From the NCBI GenBank assembly GCA_023451735.1, contig JAEXYH010000099.1:62001-126000 (forward strand): a stretch of DNA of 64,000 nucleotides, in the 5' to 3' direction. Shown piece after piece: positions 8,439 to 18,143 of the stretch. Every line of letters begins with the position of its first letter. Position 1 is the stretch's first letter. The notes below the pieces were generated by a model. The model saw only the letters and a list, made by a program, of their open reading frames with translations, made no database searches and had not been told where the DNA came from. Source of the stretch: Pseudomonadota bacterium (GTDB lineage Bacteria > Pseudomonadota > Alphaproteobacteria > Rhizobiales > Rhizobiaceae). Made by a program: the position numbers and the translations under genes.

Positions 8439-10049
8439 GTGAAAGAGATGCGAGCGGATATTCTTGTCGTTGGTGGCGGGCTTGGTGGCGTTGCGGCGGC
8501 ACTTGGTGCGGCACGGGCGGGGCGTCGCGTGATCATGACCGAGGAATATGACTGGATCGGCGGTCAGCTGACCAGCCAGGCGGTTCCTTCGGACGAGCAC
8601 AGCTGGGTTGAACAGTTCGGTATTACTCGTTCCTACCGGAAGCTGCGCAACGGCGTTCGGCAATATTACCGAGACCATTATCCGTTGACTGAAGGCGCGC
8701 GCGCCTGGGACGATCTCAATCCCGGCGGCGGCTGGGTGAGCCGTGTCTGCGCCGAACCGCGTGTCAGCCTGGCGGTGATGGAAAGCATGCTGATGCCGTA
8801 TATCGGCGCGGACCGGCTGACCGTGCTCAAACCCTACCGGCCGGTCGCGGCCGATGTGGAGGGCGATACGGTTCGCTCCGTCACTGTGCGCCATCGCGAT
8901 ACGGGTGCCGAGATCGTCATTTCCGCCGACTACATTCTCGATGCAACGGAGCTCGGCGATCTCCTGCCGATGACGGGCACGGAATATGCCAAGGGTTTCG
9001 AGGCGCAGTCCGATACCGGCGAGCCAAGCGCACCGGGCGAGGCGCAGCCCGACAACGTGCAGGCGGTGTCGATCTGCTTTGCGATCGACCATGTCGATGG
9101 CGACCAGACGATCGACAAGCCGGATAATTATGACTACTGGCGCAAGTACGAGCCGCATTTCTGGGGTGGTCCGCTGCTCGGCTTCACGGCACCGCATCCG
9201 CGCACGCTCGAGCATACGACGCGCTCCTTCACGCCGAACCCGGACGATGATCCGCTTCTGGTGGATGCCGACCAGCGCAAGGGCGGGGGCGATGAAAACC
9301 TCTGGATCTTCCGGCGCATCGCGGCGCGCAGGAATTTCGCGCCCGGGTTTTATCAGTCCGACATCTGCCTCGTGAACTGGCCGATGATCGACTACATGGA
9401 CGGGACGATCATCGATGTTTCGGAAGAGGAAAAGGCGCGGCACCTGAAGGCCGCCGCCGACCTTTCCTACTCGGTCTTCTACTGGCTGCAGACAGAGGCG
9501 CCGCGCCTCGACGGCGGACAGGGGTTCTGTGGCCTGCGCCTGCGCGGCGACATCACCGGCACCGATCACGGCCTCGCCATGGCGCCTTACGTGCGCGAAG
9601 GCCGTCGCATCAAGCCGGTCACCCGGATCGTCGAGCAGGACCTGTCGCACACGGTGCGGGGCGACAAGGGCGCGGTACGCTATCGCGACAGCGTCGGCAT
9701 CGGCATGTATCGCATCGATCTGCACCCTTCGACCGGCGGTGACAACTATGTGGACGTTCCGTCCTGCCCGTTCGAGATTCCGCTCGGTTCGCTTTTGCCG
9801 CAGCGGGTGAAGAACCTCATCCCGGCCGGAAAGAACATCGGCACGACGCACATCACCAATGGCTGCTACCGGCTGCATCCCGTCGAATGGAACGTCGGCG
9901 AGGTCGCAGGCATGCTCGCCTCATACTGCCTCGAGCGGGGACTGACGCCGCATCAAGTGCAAGCGCAGGACAAGCATCTTCATGATTTCCAGGCGGCGCT
10001 GACCCGCGAGGGTATTGAAATACGGTGGCCGGATATCGCGGCCTACTGA
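8439..10049 (+). CDS. FAD-dependent oxidoreductase (FAD_oxidored family)
   Basis: A 536-residue flavoprotein. The N-terminus has the dinucleotide-binding fold (ILVVGGGLGGVAAALGAARAG) followed by EEYDWIGGQLTSQ, and further on the ATELGDLLPMTG segment typical of the PF12831-type FAD-dependent oxidoreductases. The C-terminal half contains NLIPAGKNIGTTHITNGCYRLHP, a conserved flavin-site region of the family. No signal peptide is present, so it should act in the cytoplasm. The gene begins with GTG, 17 bases after the LacI gene, and precedes the ABC importer. It probably oxidises the imported compound, whose identity is unknown. Confidence 0.85.
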   Translation: MKEMRADILVVGGGLGGVAAALGAARAGRRVIMTEEYDWIGGQLTSQAVPSDEHSWVEQFGITRSYRKLRNGVRQYYRDHYPLTEGARAWDDLNPGGGWVSRVCAEPRVSLAVMESMLMPYIGADRLTVLKPYRPVAADVEGDTVRSVTVRHRDTGAEIVISADYILDATELGDLLPMTGTEYAKGFEAQSDTGEPSAPGEAQPDNVQAVSICFAIDHVDGDQTIDKPDNYDYWRKYEPHFWGGPLLGFTAPHPRTLEHTTRSFTPNPDDDPLLVDADQRKGGGDENLWIFRRIAARRNFAPGFYQSDICLVNWPMIDYMDGTIIDVSEEEKARHLKAAADLSYSVFYWLQTEAPRLDGGQGFCGLRLRGDITGTDHGLAMAPYVREGRRIKPVTRIVEQDLSHTVRGDKGAVRYRDSVGIGMYRIDLHPSTGGDNYVDVPSCPFEIPLGSLLPQRVKNLIPAGKNIGTTHITNGCYRLHPVEWNVGEVAGMLASYCLERGLTPHQVQAQDKHLHDFQAALTREGIEIRWPDIAAY

Positions 10050-10077
10050 TCATTCCATCTTTGGAGGAGGACCGGGA

Positions 10078-11349
10078 ATGCTTCACTACAGGAACTTGAA
10101 ATCGACGGCCTGCGCATTGGCCGTCATCGGATCGTTCACCTGGGGCGGTGCTGCCCATGCACAGGACGCGGTCAACCTGCGCATGACGATCTGGAGCGCC
10201 AACGAGGCGCATCTGAAACGGTTCAACGAGATCGCGGCGGGTTTCAAACAGGAGCATCCGAACGTCACCGTCACCTACGAGTCGCTGCCGTTCGAAACCT
10301 ATACGACGGCGCTGACGACCCAGATTGCCGGCGGCAATGCGCCGGACATGGCCTGGATCTTCGAGACCTCGGCCTATGATTTCGTCACGTCCGGGGCGCT
10401 CTATCCGCTGAGCGACACGCTAAAGGCGGCGGAAGGCTACAATCTCGAAGAGGTGAGCGCCGGGGCTACCGAGCGCTGGATGCAGGACGGCACGCTCTAT
10501 GCCTATCCGTTCTCGACATCGCCGTTTGCGATGTTCGTCAACAACGATCTCGTCAAAGCCGCCGGTGCCAAGACCCCGGCCGACATGATCGTAGCCGGCG
10601 AATGGACCTGGGACAATGCCATCGCCACGGCTTCGGCGGTCGCGAAGTCGGGCAAGGGCGGGCTCGTCGTCCGCGACTTCAACTACCAGGCCTGGCAGTA
10701 CCTGACCTCGGTGTGGAACGGCTGGGGCGCGTCGCCCTGGAGCGAGGACGGCAAGACCTGCACCATGGCGGAAAAGCCGATGGCGGATGCGCTTTCCTTC
10801 ATCCACGACGCGGTATTCACCAAGAAAGCGATGCCCGGACCCGGCGAGACGGTCGATTTCTTCGCCGGCAATGCGGCGATGACGATCACCCAGATCAGCC
10901 GCGCTTCGCTCCTGCCGAAGGACAAGCCGTTCAACTGGGATCTGGTGCCGCTGCCGAAGGGACCGGCGGGTGAGTACGCACTGATCGGCCAGGCGGGCGT
11001 CGGTGTGATGCAGTCGGGCAAGAATGCCGAGACGGCTGCGGAATTCGTCGCCTACATGACCAATCCGGAAAACTCGGCCAAACTCAGCCAGTTCTTCCCC
11101 TCGGCCCGCAAGGCCTTGTTGAATGCCGAGGTGCTGAAGAAGACCAATCCGCTACTCTCCGAAGAGCAGATCGAGAAGGTCGTCATTTCCGGCATCGCCA
11201 CCGGCAAGGTCATGCCCGGCCATACCGGCTTTGCCCAGATCCAGCAGATGGTGCGCTCCAATCTCGACGCCGTCTGGCGTCCGGAAGCCGACTTAGCCGG
11301 TACGCTCCAGAAAATCTGCGGCCAGATCGGGCCGCTTCTGAAGCGCTGA
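10078..11349 (+). CDS. ABC transporter sugar-binding protein (family 1)
   Basis: A 423-residue periplasmic solute-binding protein of the MalE/UgpB cluster. A Sec signal peptide runs from MLHYRNLKS to the AHAQ-D cleavage region (about residue 24). It is followed by the family 1 pattern FNEIAAGFKQEHPNVTVTYE and later APDMAWIFE. The start ATG has GGAGGAGG a few bases upstream (10062-10069). Two permeases and an ATPase follow immediately, forming a complete CUT1-type importer. The FAD oxidoreductase just upstream suggests that the ligand is a polyol or sugar-like compound, but that is inference. Confidence 0.9.
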   Translation: MLHYRNLKSTACALAVIGSFTWGGAAHAQDAVNLRMTIWSANEAHLKRFNEIAAGFKQEHPNVTVTYESLPFETYTTALTTQIAGGNAPDMAWIFETSAYDFVTSGALYPLSDTLKAAEGYNLEEVSAGATERWMQDGTLYAYPFSTSPFAMFVNNDLVKAAGAKTPADMIVAGEWTWDNAIATASAVAKSGKGGLVVRDFNYQAWQYLTSVWNGWGASPWSEDGKTCTMAEKPMADALSFIHDAVFTKKAMPGPGETVDFFAGNAAMTITQISRASLLPKDKPFNWDLVPLPKGPAGEYALIGQAGVGVMQSGKNAETAAEFVAYMTNPENSAKLSQFFPSARKALLNAEVLKKTNPLLSEEQIEKVVISGIATGKVMPGHTGFAQIQQMVRSNLDAVWRPEADLAGTLQKICGQIGPLLKR

Positions 11350-11359
11350 GGAGGGCGCC

Positions 11360-12292
11360 ATGGCTGTCGCACAGGAAAACGCTTATCCGGAAGGCCGCTC
11401 CTCGTCGCCGTTCTGGACCATCGCCCGGCGCGACAGCCTCGCCGGCTTCCTTTTCATCGCCCCGCAACTGATCGGCATCATCGCCTTCGTGCTGATCCCG
11501 CTCGGGCTGGTCTTCTGGTATTCACTGCACGAGTGGAACGTGCTGGCCAACACATTCACCTATACCGGCGCGCAGAACTACCGGATGCTGATCGAGGACG
11601 AGAGCCTTGTCGAAGTGCTCGGTGCGACGGCGATCTTCTCGGCCGGGCTCGTCGTCATGAACATGTCGCTCGCCCTGCTGCTCGCGGTTCTGCTGAACCA
11701 GAAGCTTGCCGGCATCGCGATCTTCCGCACGCTGTTCTTCTCGCCGGTCGTCGTGTCGCTGGTTGCCTGGACGATCGTCTGGGGTTTCCTCTTGCAGAAG
11801 AACGGCGGCATCAACGGAATGCTGCTGATGGTCGGCATCGAAGGGCCGAATTGGCTGCGTGAGGAGACGACCGCGATGATCTCGGTGATCGTCGTGCAGG
11901 TGTTCAAGAATGTCGGACTGAACATGATCCTGTTCCTGGCCGCGCTGCAGGGCGTGCCGAAGGAGCTTTACGAAGCTGCCCGCATCGACGGCGCGCCGGC
12001 CTTCAAGCAGTTCCGCCGCATCACCCTGCCGCTGATCAGCCCCACGATCCTGCTGACCTCGATCATCACCATCGTCGGCTCGCTGCAGGTCTTCGCCCAG
12101 ATCGCGGTGCTGACCCAGGGAGGGCCAGGGCTGTCGACCACCGTGCTGGTCTATTACCTCTACCAGCAGGCCTTCCAATTCCATTTCTTCGGCTACGGCT
12201 CGACGCTGTCCATCCTGCTGTTTGCGATCGTCGCGGTGCTGACCTTCGCCCAGTGGCAGATGCGCAAGAGGATCGTCTTTTATGAAAGCTGA
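11360..12292 (+). CDS. Sugar ABC transporter permease (MalF-like)
   Basis: A 310-residue inner-membrane permease with about six hydrophobic segments, the first around LAGFLFIAPQLIGIIAFVLI. The ABC-interaction loop is visible as ELYEAARIDGAPAFKQFRRITLPLI (EAA motif), placing it in the MalF/UgpA-type binding-protein-dependent permeases. It starts ten bases after the binding protein and its end overlaps the next permease by 11 bases, so translation is coupled. Confidence 0.9.
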   Translation: MAVAQENAYPEGRSSSPFWTIARRDSLAGFLFIAPQLIGIIAFVLIPLGLVFWYSLHEWNVLANTFTYTGAQNYRMLIEDESLVEVLGATAIFSAGLVVMNMSLALLLAVLLNQKLAGIAIFRTLFFSPVVVSLVAWTIVWGFLLQKNGGINGMLLMVGIEGPNWLREETTAMISVIVVQVFKNVGLNMILFLAALQGVPKELYEAARIDGAPAFKQFRRITLPLISPTILLTSIITIVGSLQVFAQIAVLTQGGPGLSTTVLVYYLYQQAFQFHFFGYGSTLSILLFAIVAVLTFAQWQMRKRIVFYES

Positions 12293-13124
12293 CCTTCCCC
12301 CCCGCATGAGGACGGCGCTCTACGGGCTGATGTGCGTGCTGCTGATCCCCTTCGTCTTTCCGACGTGGTGGATGGTGACATCCTCGATCAAGCCGATCAG
12401 CGACATATTCGCCTTTCCGCCGCAGCTTATCCCGCAGAACTACGACTGGACGACCTACGCCAAGGTTTTCGAGCTGCAGCCCTTCGTGCGGCAATACTGG
12501 AATTCCGCCTATATCGCCGCCCTCGTGACTGTCGGCACGATGGTCGTCTCGTCGATGGCAGGCTATGCCTTTGCGCGGATCCGCTTCCCCTATGCCAACA
12601 CGATCTTCATGATTGTGTTGCTCGGTCTCTTGATCCCGTCGGAAGTCACGATCGTGCCGCTATTCCAAATGTTCCTGAAGGCCGGCATGGTCAACACCCA
12701 CTGGCCGCTGATCCTGGTGCCGATCTTTGGCGCGCCGAGCGTGTTCGCCACTTTCGTCATGCGGCAGTTCTTCGTGACCCTGCCGGTCGAACTGGAGGAG
12801 GCGGCGCGCGTCGACGGTCTCGGTCGCTTCAAGATCTTCCGCAAGATCGCGCTGCCTCTGGCCAAGCCGGCGCTGGCCTCAGTGGCGATCTTCACATTCC
12901 TGCACTCCTGGAACCTGTTTCTCGAACCGATCGTGTTCCTTTCCAGCGCCGAGATGTTCACGCTGCCGCAGGCGCTGACCCAGTACACCGACGCCTATGG
13001 CGGGCCGATGTGGAACATCCAACTCGCCGCCGCCACGCTTACGGCATTGCCCGTCCTCATCGTCTTCGTGATTGCCCAGAAGCAGTTCGTCGAAGGCCTC
13101 GCCAATACCGGCCTTAAAGGCTGA
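12282..13124 (+). CDS. Sugar ABC transporter permease (MalG-like)
   Basis: A 280-residue inner-membrane permease forming the second half of the channel. Six hydrophobic segments can be seen, and the EAA loop reads ELEEAARVDGLGRFKIFRKIALPLAKP. The N-terminal MKADLPPRMRTALYGLM is a short cytoplasmic tail. It overlaps the end of the MalF-like gene and is followed after 16 bases by the ATPase gene. Its pattern is that of MalG/UgpE CUT1 permeases. Confidence 0.9.
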   Translation: MKADLPPRMRTALYGLMCVLLIPFVFPTWWMVTSSIKPISDIFAFPPQLIPQNYDWTTYAKVFELQPFVRQYWNSAYIAALVTVGTMVVSSMAGYAFARIRFPYANTIFMIVLLGLLIPSEVTIVPLFQMFLKAGMVNTHWPLILVPIFGAPSVFATFVMRQFFVTLPVELEEAARVDGLGRFKIFRKIALPLAKPALASVAIFTFLHSWNLFLEPIVFLSSAEMFTLPQALTQYTDAYGGPMWNIQLAAATLTALPVLIVFVIAQKQFVEGLANTGLKG

Positions 13125-13140
13125 GCAACCGGATCAGATC

Positions 13141-14205
13141 ATGGCAGACGTCACCCTCTCCGACATTCGCAAGAGCTATGGCGCGGTGAAGACCATTCAC
13201 GGCGTTGACCTCGACATCAGGGACGGCGAGTTCGTCGTCCTCGTGGGGCCGTCCGGCTGCGGCAAGTCCACTCTCCTCAGAATGGTAGCGGGCCTCGAGA
13301 CGATTACTGACGGCACACTGAAAATCGGTGACCGGAGAGTAAACGATCTCGATCCCAAGGATCGCGACATCGCTATGGTGTTCCAGTCCTACGCGCTCTA
13401 TCCGCATATGACGGTGGCGACGAATATGGGCTTCTCGCTGGAGCATCGCGGTGCCAGCAAGGCGGAAATCACCGAGCGGGTGAACTGGGCGGCTGGCATA
13501 CTGGGCCTTACCAATCTTCTCGATCGCTATCCGCGCCAGCTCTCCGGTGGCCAGCGGCAACGTGTTGCAATGGGCCGCGCGATCGTGCGCAATCCGCAGG
13601 TGTTTCTGTTCGATGAGCCATTGTCGAACCTCGACGCGAAGCTGCGTGTCGTAATGCGCGGCGAGATCAAAGCGCTACACCAGAAGTTGCAGACGACGAC
13701 AATCTACGTCACCCACGACCAGGTGGAAGCGATGACCATGGCCGACAGGATCGTCGTGCTGAACGGCGGCAGAGTCGAGCAGATCGGCGCGCCGCTCGAT
13801 CTCTACGATCGTCCGGCCAACCAGTTCGTTGCCGGTTTCATCGGCTCGCCTTCAATGAATTTCCTCACCGGCACGGTAACCGAGCAGGGTTTCCAGACAT
13901 CGGGCGTTGTCATGCCCCTGCCGGCGTCGACAAACACCATCGTAGGGCAGGCTGCCGTGTACGGCATTCGTCCAGAACACTTTCGATTGAATGACCATGC
14001 CGGCCACGCGAGTGTTCCTGCCGAAATCGTGCTCATCGAGCCGATGGGGCCGGAGACCCAAGTGACGATGAGGTTAGGGGATACCCAAGTGACTGGCGTC
14101 TTCCGTGAGCGGATCAATGGTGCGCCTGGCGATGTGATACATGTCTCGCCGGATCTCGGCGCCATTCATCTTTTTTCCAAAGAAGGCAGTACTCGGCTGA
14201 ACTGA
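13141..14205 (+). CDS. Sugar ABC transporter ATPase (UgpC/MalK-like)
   Basis: A 354-residue ATPase. Walker A is GPSGCGKST (about 38-46), the signature is LSGGQRQRVAMGRA, and Walker B is VFLFDEPLSNLDAKL. A C-terminal regulatory OB-fold domain (GIRPEHFRL) marks the MalK/UgpC class. It energises the preceding two permeases. The ATG at 13141 follows the permease stop by 16 bases with no obvious ribosome-binding site, so it may rely on coupling. It closes the LacI-FAD oxidoreductase-importer operon. Confidence 0.9.
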   Translation: MADVTLSDIRKSYGAVKTIHGVDLDIRDGEFVVLVGPSGCGKSTLLRMVAGLETITDGTLKIGDRRVNDLDPKDRDIAMVFQSYALYPHMTVATNMGFSLEHRGASKAEITERVNWAAGILGLTNLLDRYPRQLSGGQRQRVAMGRAIVRNPQVFLFDEPLSNLDAKLRVVMRGEIKALHQKLQTTTIYVTHDQVEAMTMADRIVVLNGGRVEQIGAPLDLYDRPANQFVAGFIGSPSMNFLTGTVTEQGFQTSGVVMPLPASTNTIVGQAAVYGIRPEHFRLNDHAGHASVPAEIVLIEPMGPETQVTMRLGDTQVTGVFRERINGAPGDVIHVSPDLGAIHLFSKEGSTRLN

Positions 14206-14684
14206 AACTGCGTGTTATGGATCGGCTTGGCCTATTCCCCTGAAATTCATGGCATAACTCCAGATATTATCGCCCCCTCCGCGGGTCAATCTGCTTCGGC
14301 GAAGCCATACAACCCCTTTGGCTTGCCGGTGCCATTCTCGATTGATCGAAACATCAACGAAGGCATTTCAGGCATCCATGCTTCTCAGTTGCGGCGGATG
14401 CCATGACCATCCGTCCGCTTGCATCGAATGACCGGAGTCTCAACAACTTAGCGAATTCCCAGGCTAAGGTCGGTGGTTCGATTTCGCTCAGGCCTTTGGG
14501 CTCGTAGGTCCGCACATTCTGATGGTTGGTTCGGCATTTGTGCCAGCGAGATAGGCAGCCAACCTATTGCGTTGTATTAAAAAATTCAGTTCGTTAGAGC
14601 CAGTAAAAATTGAAGCAGGATGGCAGGCGTAGCCGCCGGCACTGATCGCGATTGATAGATAATCTGGTGAACGGAGGTCCCATT
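14206..14684. other. Intergenic region, no supported gene
   Basis: About 480 bases between the importer operon and the LysR gene. Only one open frame of 64 codons (14212-14406) is present, without a recognisable pattern. I see no tandem repeat, RNA gene or clear terminator. The right end must contain the promoter of the LysR gene. Confidence 0.45.
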
Positions 14685-15614
14685 TTGCATATCCGAACGC
14701 TTAAGACCGCTATACTTCTGGCTGAATTTCAGAGCTTTCGAAAAGTCGCAGAAGCGCTGAATGTGACGCAGGCGGCCGTATCGAGCAGGATATTCGCGCT
14801 TGAACAGGACCTTGGAGTAAAGCTGTTCGACCGGGATTCCAAAGGAGCAAAAACGACCGAACGGGGCCAGGAATTCATTCTTGGTGCAATTGAAATCCTC
14901 AAAAATTTCGAGGTTTTGACCAGCAAGATCAGCGAGGATCGAGACCATGCCGGAGAGGTACGCATCGGCTTCGTTTCAAGCATGGCGTCGACATTGCTGC
15001 CGCTGGTCGCTACTGAAATGCGCCTCAAGTTTGAGCGTGTCCGTTTTACGATCCACAGTGACATCGGCGCCAACTTGGAGAGCCTCCTGAGAAAGCGGGA
15101 GCTGGATATCGCCTTGGTCGCAGAAGATAGAATCTTTAAGAATTACGGCAGTGCCCGGCTGTGTTCCTTCGGGGCGCGCTGGATGGCGAGCCCTTTACTT
15201 TTGGAGACTTACGACATCGATGAGTCGCCTATTGATGATGAAACTTTTCTAAGGCTTCCGATCGTCGCCTACGAGGCCGGTACGACCGGCCATGAAAAAC
15301 TGATGACGGTTGTCTCCAAAGATGAGATCGATCGCATTGAAGTGCACCATTCCAACTCGCTTCCGACCTCGATCGACATGGCTCGTGCAGGTATCGGTAT
15401 CGCCTCCATCCCGCCTGTCGTCGTGCAGCGACAGCTGAAGGAGGGGACACTGAGAATTTTGAACACCACTCGGCATCTGCCGAGTATTACGTTCTGTGCA
15501 GTCACCCTGCCGGACGCCAGCGGCCCATTGTCAGCTGCGATGGTCTCGCTCATGCGAGACGCAGCGACACGGTTCTGCGCCGATTTTGAAGACTCGATCG
15601 CGAAGAGCAGCTGA
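14685..15614 (+). CDS. LysR-family transcriptional regulator
   Basis: A 309-residue LysR protein. The N-terminal winged helix reads AILLAEFQSFRKVAEALNVTQAAVSSRI, with the family pattern LEQDLGVKLFDRD. A substrate-binding domain follows (about 90-300). The start is taken as TTG at 14685 because GGAGG lies at 14673-14677, seven bases before it; a longer frame from 14652 would place that site inside the gene. It lies in the same direction as, and about 240 bases before, the PotDABC-aldolase operon, which it probably controls. Confidence 0.85.
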   Translation: MHIRTLKTAILLAEFQSFRKVAEALNVTQAAVSSRIFALEQDLGVKLFDRDSKGAKTTERGQEFILGAIEILKNFEVLTSKISEDRDHAGEVRIGFVSSMASTLLPLVATEMRLKFERVRFTIHSDIGANLESLLRKRELDIALVAEDRIFKNYGSARLCSFGARWMASPLLLETYDIDESPIDDETFLRLPIVAYEAGTTGHEKLMTVVSKDEIDRIEVHHSNSLPTSIDMARAGIGIASIPPVVVQRQLKEGTLRILNTTRHLPSITFCAVTLPDASGPLSAAMVSLMRDAATRFCADFEDSIAKSS

Positions 15615-15851
15615 TATAAATGCTTGCAGCTAGGCTTGCGCAGCTTCCCTTCCGTCGCCTTCGCATTTCCGCCTTTCGCATGCATCGTCGAATTCCCTAG
15701 AAACGATCAGCCTTCAACGACCAGACCAGGGGCGATTAATTTCATCTATCACTTGATAAAAATTTCGCGTTTGCGCTAGGCGCCAACGCGGCGGATTGTC
15801 ACGTGGCAAACCAGCTGCCGGGACAGGCAGTACAAAAAGGGGTTCTTCAGT

Positions 15852-16919
15852 ATGGGAATTTTCATGAGCCGCTCGCGCAAGAAACTTGCTCTTTCGGCAG
15901 TCGGCCTTCTTTGCTCCATGGGAGTGGCGCATTCCGAAGATCTCATCGTCATGGGTTATGGCGATGCAGCCTTCAAAGACAACTATATGAAAGCGGTGGT
16001 GGAGCCTTTCATGGCGGCCAATCCGGATATCAAGGTGTCGTATTTTCCGGTGCTGAACGCCGGCGCCGGACTCGGCCAGCTGCGTGCCCAGAAAAACGAT
16101 CCGCAGGCTGACCTCGTCATTCTCGAACTGTCGATCGCCAACATCGCCAAGCAGGAAGGCCTGATCGATAGTTTCGATACGGCCAAGATGGCGAACTACA
16201 GCCAGCTCGGCACGATCGGCCGGGAATTGGGCGATTTCGGTCTGCCTATCGGCTATGACACGATCGGTTTCGTGTATTCGCCGGCCGCTTTCCCGCAGAA
16301 GCCGACTTCGCTCAGCGCGTTGTGGCTGCCGGAATTCAAGGGCAAGGTCGTGATCTCTGCGCGCAGCGACATCCAGGCTACGGCTCTGACCGTCCTCGTC
16401 AACAAGGCTGAGGGTGGCACCGACTACATCAATGATCTGGAGAAAGGTTATACCAAGCTCATCGAGCTTGCGCCTTCTGTCCAGACCTGGGATCCGAAGC
16501 CGGACCAGTACACGCTGCTCGTCAATGGCAGCGCTGCAATCTCTACCGGCTGGAATGCCCGCAACCAGACCTATACCGACCAGACCAACGGCAAGGTATC
16601 GGCATTCACGCCCAGCGAGGGCACGGTGGCGATCACCAATGTGATCAGCCAGGTCAAGGGCGGCAAGGCCACCGAGGCCGCCCGTAAGTTCGCCGATTTT
16701 GCGATCAGCGTCGAACCGCAGAAGCATTTCAGCGAAGCGACCTATTACAGCCCCACCAATACGCAGGTCCAGCTGCCGGATGCGCTGAAGGCGCGCATCC
16801 CAATGCTTGATCCGGAAATCGCCAAGCAGATCATTCCAGTCGACTGGCTGGCCATGAGCGGCAAGCGCCAGGACATCTTGGCCACCTGGAAGCGCCGGGT
16901 TATCGCTGCCGGACAATAA
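15852..16919 (+). CDS. Spermidine/putrescine-type ABC solute-binding protein
   Basis: A 355-residue periplasmic binding protein of the PotD/iron(III)/thiamine type (family 1, cluster of Pot and Fbp proteins). Residues 1-28 form a signal peptide (KLALSAVGLLCSMGVAHSE). The mature part begins DLIVMGYGDAAFKDNY and contains the domain-hinge features GLPIGYDTIGFVYSP and WNARNQ. An ATG also occurs at codon 5. Its partners, an ATPase and two permeases, follow at 17013-19814. The enzymes downstream suggest that the ligand is an amide- or carboxylate-bearing compound rather than a polyamine. Confidence 0.85.
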   Translation: MGIFMSRSRKKLALSAVGLLCSMGVAHSEDLIVMGYGDAAFKDNYMKAVVEPFMAANPDIKVSYFPVLNAGAGLGQLRAQKNDPQADLVILELSIANIAKQEGLIDSFDTAKMANYSQLGTIGRELGDFGLPIGYDTIGFVYSPAAFPQKPTSLSALWLPEFKGKVVISARSDIQATALTVLVNKAEGGTDYINDLEKGYTKLIELAPSVQTWDPKPDQYTLLVNGSAAISTGWNARNQTYTDQTNGKVSAFTPSEGTVAITNVISQVKGGKATEAARKFADFAISVEPQKHFSEATYYSPTNTQVQLPDALKARIPMLDPEIAKQIIPVDWLAMSGKRQDILATWKRRVIAAGQ

Positions 16920-17012
16920 CGGCAGCCGGACGGTCCCGTCCGGGCGCTGGCGCAGTCGGCTGCGCCAGCGTTCATCTCCGACATATCCCTGCCGCAAGAA
17001 AAGCGTGAGAGC

Positions 17013-18143
17013 ATGACTGTATCTTCTGCGTCCCCGTACGCACACACGAGCGATTCCCGTGGGGTCGCCGATTTTCTTCACCTGCGCAACCTCAACAAGT
17101 CATACGCAAGCGGCTTCGTTGCGATTTCCGACCTGTCGATCAGTCTGGAAAAGGGCAGCATGCTGGGTCTTCTGGGACCGTCAGGGTGCGGCAAGACCAC
17201 GGCCTTGCGGATGATCGCCGGCCTGCTTCCGCCAACAGGCGGTAGCATCCATATCGATGGCACCGACGTCACCGCGCTGCCGCCGCACAAGCGCGACATC
17301 GGCCTTGTCTTCCAGAGCTATGCACTCTTTCCGCATATGACCGTGGCGGAGAATGTCGCGTTCGGCTTGAAGATGCGCGGCATCGACAAGGAACAGGCGC
17401 GCGAACGTGTCAAAAAGGCGCTCGACATGGTCCGCATGGGGCATCTCGTCGAGCGCAAGCCGCGCGAACTGTCCGGCGGCCAGCAACAGCGCGTGGCACT
17501 GGCACGGGCGCTGGTCATCGAGCCGCGCCTGCTTCTGCTCGACGAGCCGTTGTCCAATCTCGATGCCAAGCTGCGTGACGAAATGCGTTTCGAGATCCGC
17601 GAGATCCAGAAGCGGCTGGGCATCACCACCGTGCTGGTCACGCATGACCAGGTCGAGGCGCTGACGATGTGCGATCAAGTCGCCGTCATGAATGCCGGTG
17701 AGATCGCCCAAATCGGCTCGCCGAAGGATATCTACGAGACCCCCGGTTCGCTCTTCGTCTCCAGCTTCGTTGGCCGCAGCAACATGATCGATTGCGAGGC
17801 TGAGGGCGATAGCATGGTCCGCATCGGCAATGTCCGCTTCCGCTCGAATCCGTCCATCAAAGCCGCCGGTCCGTCCGTTGCCAGCATCCGGCCGCATCAC
17901 ATCCTTTTGACGCCGAACCGCGACACGTCGGTCGTCAGCACGGCGGGTAACCGTATTGCCGGCGAGATCACCCATGTCAGCTATATCGGCGAGACGCTGG
18001 AATATGTCGTCACCACGCCGGAAATGAGCCTGCGCGTCGAAGCGCCGACTTCTCCGGGTGTCACACGGCATGACGTCGGTGCCAAGGTCCTTTGCGAATG
18101 GAGTGCCGAAGACATGCGGGTATTCAAGAGGGCGGCGGAATGA
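17013..18143 (+). CDS. Pot-type ABC transporter ATPase
   Basis: A 376-residue ATPase with Walker A GPSGCGKTT, signature LSGGQQQRVALARAL and Walker B LLLLDEPLSNLDAKL, plus a C-terminal TOBE-like region (ASIRPHHILL). These are features of the PotA/FbpC-type subunits. The N-terminal 25 residues before FLHLRNLNKSY are unusually long, so a later start is possible. Its last codons overlap the permease gene as ATGA. Confidence 0.88.
   Translation: MTVSSASPYAHTSDSRGVADFLHLRNLNKSYASGFVAISDLSISLEKGSMLGLLGPSGCGKTTALRMIAGLLPPTGGSIHIDGTDVTALPPHKRDIGLVFQSYALFPHMTVAENVAFGLKMRGIDKEQARERVKKALDMVRMGHLVERKPRELSGGQQQRVALARALVIEPRLLLLDEPLSNLDAKLRDEMRFEIREIQKRLGITTVLVTHDQVEALTMCDQVAVMNAGEIAQIGSPKDIYETPGSLFVSSFVGRSNMIDCEAEGDSMVRIGNVRFRSNPSIKAAGPSVASIRPHHILLTPNRDTSVVSTAGNRIAGEITHVSYIGETLEYVVTTPEMSLRVEAPTSPGVTRHDVGAKVLCEWSAEDMRVFKRAAE

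Noticed and set aside
8259..9878. Long minus-strand open frame of over 500 codons
   Set aside because: It lies antisense to the FAD oxidoreductase, whose motifs and gene order are clear. The long frame results from high G+C at third positions and has no protein pattern.
15714..17081. Minus-strand open frame of about 455 codons
   Set aside because: It is antisense to the PotD-like binding protein, which has a signal peptide and proper operon position.
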